From Erigeron canadensis (taxonomy: Eukaryota > Streptophyta > Magnoliopsida > Asterales > Asteraceae): a stretch of 64,000 nt of DNA. The notes under the pieces are model-generated. The model ran no database searches. It was given only the letters and a program-made list of their open reading frames with translations, and was not told where the DNA came from. A program made the translations under genes and the position numbers. The DNA is taken from assembly GCF_010389155.1 (NCBI RefSeq), contig NC_057762.1, positions 34,532,055 through 34,596,054 on the forward strand, read 5' to 3'. Positions 58,932 through 64,000 of the stretch are shown in pieces. How positions within the stretch are numbered: position 1 is the stretch's first letter; the number at the start of each line of letters is the position of its first letter.

Positions 58932-59724
58932 TATTGACTGTTGTAAAATTGGTTTGGGTGGTTGTGGATTTGTGGAGGCGCGGTTTTCTTTTTTTGATGT
59001 GCGTTTGGTGGTTATTGGTTACGGTTCTACCTGTGAAATTGGTTTGTATTGTGGATTACTGGGTTGGACTCAAATTATGGAAAACTTCATGGGCTAATTA
59101 AGGGGTTAAAGTGCCCATAGACAATTACAACTCTATTTAGCGTGCCGAAGGTTTTTTTTTTTTTTTTCCGAACATTCCGTCGGTATGCGACATCAAAGAA
59201 AACTCACTGTATAATGGTGAAGTCTTGCACGTATGCCGTCCGTTATAAAGCCTGTTTTACTTGTTTAGATCTTTGAAAATTTTGAAAATACCGTTTAGTT
59301 GTCAAGTAAAAAATACAATGAGCTTAGAGGGTACCCAATGCCCTCGTCCCTGGGTTCGTTCGCCTTCGAGGGACAAGTCCACACCATTGGGTGGAACTCG
59401 TCCATGGTTCGTTCGGTTCAGTCGTCCGCAACATTCGTTCCTAGAGGGACGAGTAGGAGTGGAGCGTATGTTTTTTTTATATATATATAAAAACCCAATT
59501 GCTATGCAAAGAAGAAAACAAAAAAATTCAAGTTTCAAAAGTTGGCAGAATAGGCCCTGTAACGGCTGTTTTGACCAAATCTAGTTCAAAAACTTGACAC
59601 TTTCAGTCCTTTAATGGTTAGTTTTTGAAAATCTCTATATATATACCTCCATAAGCACTAGAACACACCACAGTTTCATTATTCAGATATATTAACACAT
59701 ACCAATCCATTTTAAGCACAAATC
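58932..59724. other. DUS promoter side and left part of a decayed Harbinger region
   Basis: 58932-59100 should be the DUS leader and promoter. A T-run lies at about 59151-59167. 59320-59460 contains several short inverted words (CCCTCGTCCC / GGGACGAG; TTCGTTCG) like a subterminal transposon region. No complete terminal repeat could be paired with the right side. Confidence 0.4.
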
Positions 59725-60919
59725 ATGTCAAACTTCAACAACCAAAGAGCCGACAACTTCTTCTTTAACGTTGTATTGAATCAATCGTTCTTTAACCAAC
59801 CACCACCCAGACCGTTCGTTCCACATCCAAATGACCCCCTTTATCATCAACTCATAGCAGCTTATTATGCTTCACTTGTCGCTCCACAACCCCCTAATTC
59901 TACCATGGGGGGTCATCGTCAGCAGCAGGTTTTCAACAACCTGATCAACACTCCTTTCGCACACCATCATCTAACCCCACAACCGAATATGCTCCCACAC
60001 CTGAATTTGTTCCCACCCCCAATCCATTCCTGAAACACAAGCAAAGGGTCGAAAGGTCAAAACCATGGCCAAACGCACCAAGAAAGACAAACAACCAAAA
60101 GAACCTGCTGCAAACTCGTCACATTGGATCGAGCTTGAGATGAAAGTTCTCACATAGTGTTGGGTCGATGCTTCAGAGGATCTAATACACGGAAAAGACC
60201 AAACGGGTGTACTTTTTGGGAGAGAATCATAGATAAATACAATGCAAAATTCCCCAACAACCAAAAAAGACCCAATCAGATTAGTAGCAAGTGGAGAAAG
60301 ATCAAAACAAATATTTCAAGGTTCAATGCAATTTGGAAAGGCTATGATGATCATCGGTGCAGTGGTGAGAACGATGCCCAAGTCATGGAGGAAGCGCGTT
60401 CAGTGTACTTTAATCAAACCAAAACTCAGTTTACCATGTACGCGTATTGGTTGCTTGTGAAAGATAAGCCAAAGTTCTTCGCTCCATCTGCTCATGATGT
60501 TCTGGGGCGAAGCGTGCATAAAAGGAAAAACCTTGTTAATGTTGTTAATAGTGACAACGAGGGTGAGGAGTCCCAATACGAGCCCGTAGACCTTGGTAAG
60601 AATGACTTTTCGCTCCGGATTTGTATACGCGCCCCCTACTAAGTCAAAGGCTTCACGAATCCGATGTGGGGTCTTCTCATTCTTCAGCTTCCAACCTAGT
60701 CGTCCAACTCGACAGACTTGGGTGTAAAAAAAGGCAGCGTTGGATGAACAACAACAATCTTTGGCTGCCATTTGTGAGGAAGAAAGGAAGCGTACCATGT
60801 ATTCGGCTTTTTCGTTCATGGGCCAAACAGAGTGTGATGAAGGGGAGAAGAGCTACATCAATAAAGCCAAGAAGAAACTGATGGCGAAGTACAAAGACTT
60901 CCTATTTGGACCCAATTAG
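59725..60919 (+). pseudogene. Harbinger ORF1 (Myb/SANT-like), frameshifted
   Basis: An N-terminal Q/P/H-rich part (59725-60033, start MSNFNNQRADNF) is followed in other frames by the Myb-like domain (THWIELEMKVLT with a stop; FWERIIDKYNAKFPNNQ; ISSKWRKIKTNISRFNAIWK) and the C-terminal helical part ending YKDFLFGPN near 60919. Stops or frameshifts occur near 60033, 60155 and 60620. This is the same family of Harbinger partner protein as at 8067-9381 but a different subfamily. It is no longer translatable as one protein. Confidence 0.75.
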
Positions 60920-61299
60920 TTTAGCTTTAGTTTAGTTTTTTTTTTTTTTAAATGTCGTGTGTGTGTGTGTTTTTCCATTTTTAGGATGTGTTTTTTTTAT
61001 TGTACTTTGTTTTTTCTTTTTATGTTCTAAAATGTATTTTTATTTTTAATGAAGTTGTGTGTTTTATTTATAATTTGTGTTAATGGAGTATAATGTATTT
61101 TATTTATAATTTAGATGGTTAAAAGTGTAAAGTTTAGATAAAATAATATAATTAAATATTAATTTAAATTATACTTGAAAAATCTTTCTGATATACAATC
61201 AATTTTCTTATAATGGAATTTTAAGCATAAAAGATATACCGAAAAGAATATCTAAGAGATATCCTTAGGTTTTTTTTGTTTTTGTTTTAACAGCAAGGG
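60920..61299. other. AT-rich tail of the Harbinger relic
   Basis: (GT)n at 60957-60971, T-rich runs and AATTTAAATTA words. No gene seen. Confidence 0.45.
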
Positions 61300-61505
61300 T
61301 CGGATCACGGTTATTCGGATTGGATACCGTGGACCTACCCGATCCCCTCCCCCCCCCCCCCCCCCCCCGTACTGCCCCACCTTGTAAAAGCTCCACGAAA
61401 GTCAGGACAATTCTGACGGGCAATCGCAGGCCGAGAGTATCGAACTTGTGACCTTTTTGACAAAACCCGGATGTCCAACCACTAGGTAATCAGTGAAGGA
61501 CAAGA
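61300..61505 (-). mobile_element. tRNA-derived SINE with a 20-C tract
   Basis: On the minus strand an A-box-like ACCTAGTGGTTGG and a B-box GGTCACAAGTTCGATAC are spaced like a tRNA promoter. The body follows leftwards. An uninterrupted run of 20 C's lies at 61349-61368 on the plus strand. The flanking AAGAGATATCCTTAG at 61251 and 61503 is a direct repeat and a likely target duplication. Confidence 0.7.
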
Positions 61506-61576
61506 GATATCCTTAGTTACTACATATATAAATATATAAGGGGATAACTTGGATGATATTAACATTATTTTGGTTG

Positions 61577-62672
61577 GATGATATTGCTCTCACAAACCAT
61601 TAAAATCATGAGGGGTTTTTGACATGTGTAGAAAATGATTTAAGGTCGTAGCCAACCCCGGCTTCAAACTCGTCTTCCCTCCTCTTCCACTCTTCTTGCG
61701 TTGGCACCCCCCTCATATGCCTCTTCTTTCTTTCCCTCTTCCCCTAGCGCTGGGTGAGGAAGAGGTGGTGTGGTCCCCGTGTTGTCCCATTCTAACATAA
61801 ACAAAAAAAAACAACATTTTTTTATAAACAAACGGTAACTTTTATTTTCTTTTTCGCATTTTATTTAAACGACACATTACTCATTCTTTAAAACACAAAC
61901 ACACATTAATCTTTCAAAAAACACACACATATACTCTTCTACTATTCTATCATCCACCCCATTTCATTCAAAAAAAAACACACACACACACACACACATT
62001 CGTAGGTACACAATGTCAAGTTCCGACGAAGATTCAATATCATACATTCGTAGGTACACAATTGATCCAGAAATTTTGAACACATTTGTTATGTTTTTGG
62101 AAGATGAAAAAAGAGAAGCCGAAAGTTCTGCACGGGTGATTTTGCACAACATGGTTGTTGATTATAACGGTCGTGCAATTAGTCCGCTGGATTTGGAGTT
62201 AATTCCACCCGAGAGGCCAGTTCGTACGTGGGACGAACGAGTTGGAACACAGTTACGTATGATGGGGGAGTTACATGACCGAGCGACTCACAGCCGTCTT
62301 CGAGGCGCTCTAGTCGAACACATTTAGAACTTGGCGAAACACCATCGTCAACGTTGAAGCTTGTTTTTTTAATAATAATGTAAAACTTTCATTTTTTTTG
62401 TTTATGCATCACGTTTTTTTTTTTGTTTAGATGTAATATGTTTTAATTTTGTTAATGTAATGTTTTGTTTTTTTATAAAAAAAGTAAGTTTATTATATTT
62501 TAAGATAAATATAAAGTATAGATAAATAAAAGTGAAGGAAGAGATGAGGAAGAGGTTGGGTTGGTAGTGAGTAGGAAGAGGTGATTTAAGAAGAGAGAAA
62601 AGTTGATGTGGCAGTGAGGAAGAGCTGCAGGGTTGGTTGAGGCCTAAGTGACTTTGTGAAAGCAACATCATC
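61577..62672 (+). mobile_element. Harbinger deletion derivative (1.1 kb)
   Basis: The terminal inverted repeats are GATGATATTGCTCTCACAAA (left) and, reverse complement, GATGATGTTGCTTTCACAAA (right). They are followed by TTG and TAA respectively, a worn version of the TAA/TTA duplication. The subterminal regions pair as GAAGAGG/CCTCTTCC-rich strands. Only the last part of the transposase remains, in the same orientation. The terminal repeat differs from the GCAAGGGTGTAG family elsewhere in the window. Confidence 0.78.
62013..62327 (+). pseudogene. Harbinger (HARBI1-like) transposase, C-terminal remnant
   Basis: The last third of a DDE_4-type nuclease: ARVILHNMVVDYNG (the LHNM motif) and the terminal helix RATHSRLRGALVEHI, the usual C-terminus. 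Catalytic aspartates lie upstream and are missing. The N-terminal 30 residues (MSSSDEDSISYIRRYTIDPE) look like the start of a normal Harbinger protein fused by deletion to the C-terminal part. The product would be 104 residues. It is non-catalytic but could still be transcribed. Confidence 0.75.
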
Positions 62673-62991
62673 TAAGATCTATGATGTTAACATCATCGAA
62701 CATTTTCCCAATATATAATATATACTTAGTAATTATATAATGTAAATGCATATAAATTAAACCCTTTTTATTTTAATTTTTTTAACTCATGTAAACATCT
62801 CTTATTATAGTTATTTTTTTGAAAATCTATATTGAAAGATTTTTGAGTATATGATATGAGTTATAATACGTAGAAAAAAAATATTTTACATATAAAAAGC
62901 TTTTTCTTTTTTATTTATTAGAACAACATACAAAAAATAAAAAGAAATGCTAAATCTACAATAACTTTTAGCCATTATAATATTTGCTTTA
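62673..62991. other. AT-rich intergenic sequence
   Basis: Short AT-rich gap between two transposons. Nothing recognised. Confidence 0.5.
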
Positions 62992-63406
62992 CTAGCGTTG
63001 TACCCGCGCGATACAACGGGGAATAAAAAAAAACGTCGGTGGTTTGATGGTGGTTTGTGAGGCGGCGGCGATGAAAAAGAAAAAAAAAAAGCTGACGGCA
63101 GTGGATGGTTGTTTGATGGTGGTTTTTGGGGCGGTGGTGGATGGTGTTTATGGGGAATAGCGTACATAGAAGGTGGATTGCGGTGGTGGATGGTGGTATT
63201 TGGGGCGGTGGTGGATGGTGTTTATGGGGAAGAAAATCGGAAAAGGGGAAAGGGAGAGAAAATCGGAAATCGGATGAACGTATGTGTGTGTAATGAGCGT
63301 GATGGAGAAAAAATAGGGTAATGTAAATTATGAGAGCATAAAAGACATTTTAAAAGTAGAGGTGTTAAAAAAGGGTGGAATAGTTTGTTTATTAATGGAG
63401 TATAGA
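62992..63406 (-). mobile_element. Non-autonomous Helitron (415 bp) with both diagnostic ends
   Basis: On the minus strand the 5' end is A|TCTATACTCCATTAATAAA. The 3' end is a hairpin (CGTTGTA...TACAACG around a GC loop) followed at once by CTAG and then T. Insertion is thus between A and T, as Helitrons require. The body has GGTGGTTTGATGGTGG-type repeats and no Rep/helicase gene. A frame across it (63109-63321) is an artefact of the G-rich repeat. Confidence 0.85.
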
Positions 63407-64000
63407 TAAAGTTGTATATTATGAAATATAATGAATGATAGAAAATTATTGTAAATATATCATTAGCCTAAAATAAAAAGTTTACCATCAGAATTGTATA
63501 GCAAAACGTACCGATATCATATTTCTAAATAGTACAGTAGTACACCTTTGATTTCCGTTGCTATCAATATCAAATATCAAATATCTGAAACAAATATGGT
63601 CCACTCGTTGTCAATTTCTCATCCACTAACTTTGACTTATTGTATGCATCTTTTGACCAGAGTTATTGAGTTTCCACGCTCCATAATTCCATATTCTTCT
63701 TCAAGTCTTCGCAACGACAAACTTAAATGTCCTTTTTTGATTAAATTAATATTATACTATTATACTTTCATCTTTGTCATATCAATAATTCAATTCTACG
63801 TTACTAGTCTCTTCTTTAGAAAAGACTTCTCTCCACATAAATGGAGAATATATATACATATACATAATACATATGCATATTATACATGATGACTATACAA
63901 AAACATGTATGACTTACTTTGTACCCATTTCCTTTTACTTAACTATAAAATTTAATTCTAGTATGTATAATGCAAATGAAATACAGAGATTATTTACTAG
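63407..64000. other. AT-rich intergenic sequence to the right edge
   Basis: No gene or element end seen. A 113-codon frame (63548-63889) has no recognisable domain. Confidence 0.45.

Noticed and set aside
61390..61500. Possible tRNA gene from the A and B boxes
   Set aside because: No cloverleaf arms can be paired around the boxes, and the body continues as a SINE.
63109..63321. Glycine/tryptophan-rich frame
   Set aside because: Produced by the GGTGGTTT repeat inside the Helitron.

Overview
This is a plant nuclear window: AT-rich, with intron-containing genes and dense transposable elements. The genes are eudicot-like. The repeat types and gene versions would fit an asterid such as a daisy-family plant, but the species is not proven. 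I rebuilt five complete host genes exon by exon, and every splice junction keeps the reading frame. LEFT (1-15.4 kb): two complete tandem copies of the SUMO-conjugating enzyme gene SCE1 (minus strand, 5 coding exons each). Both encode the same 160-residue protein, and I count only 14 synonymous differences. The roughly 9-kb repeat period also holds a 2.2-kb PIF/Harbinger element with its TAA target duplication, a 388-bp Harbinger MITE present only in copy B (copy A is its empty site), SINE-like insertions, two short Helitron-like or foldback elements, and a degenerate third fragment of the duplicated unit. MIDDLE (15.4-29.5 kb): a three-level nest of LTR elements. A Ty3/gypsy element (LTRs at 15443-15795 and 25802-26156) carries a degraded gag-protease and a large antisense reading frame, but no reverse transcriptase, RNase H or integrase. 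A 4.4-kb element with a TCAAC target duplication sits inside the antisense frame, and a 1.47-kb solo LTR with an AGGCC duplication sits inside that. A hairpin MITE, two truncated LINE fragments (one with a 15-bp target duplication) and an Au-type SINE follow. GENE ISLAND (29.5-59 kb): a 24-exon kinesin-4 gene (+), a pseudokinase LRR receptor gene (-), a Mutator-like element with a near-complete transposase gene and a second, broken gene, an IRX15-LIKE DUF579 xylan gene (+), and a tRNA-dihydrouridine synthase gene (-) with a decayed partial copy beside it. Receptor kinase, IRX15-LIKE and DUS are, from memory, also neighbours on Arabidopsis chromosome 5 (At5g67200-At5g67220), so this looks like conserved gene order spread apart by transposons. 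RIGHT (59-64 kb): a broken Harbinger Myb-like gene, a SINE beside a 20-C tract, a 1.1-kb Harbinger deletion derivative that keeps only the transposase C-terminus, and a 415-bp Helitron with both diagnostic ends. The host genes are unrelated housekeeping or cell-wall functions: SUMO conjugation, microtubule motor work, signalling, xylan deposition and tRNA modification. Kinesin-4 and IRX15-LIKE both belong to secondary-wall biology in Arabidopsis. I see no CRISPR array, rRNA or intact tRNA gene.
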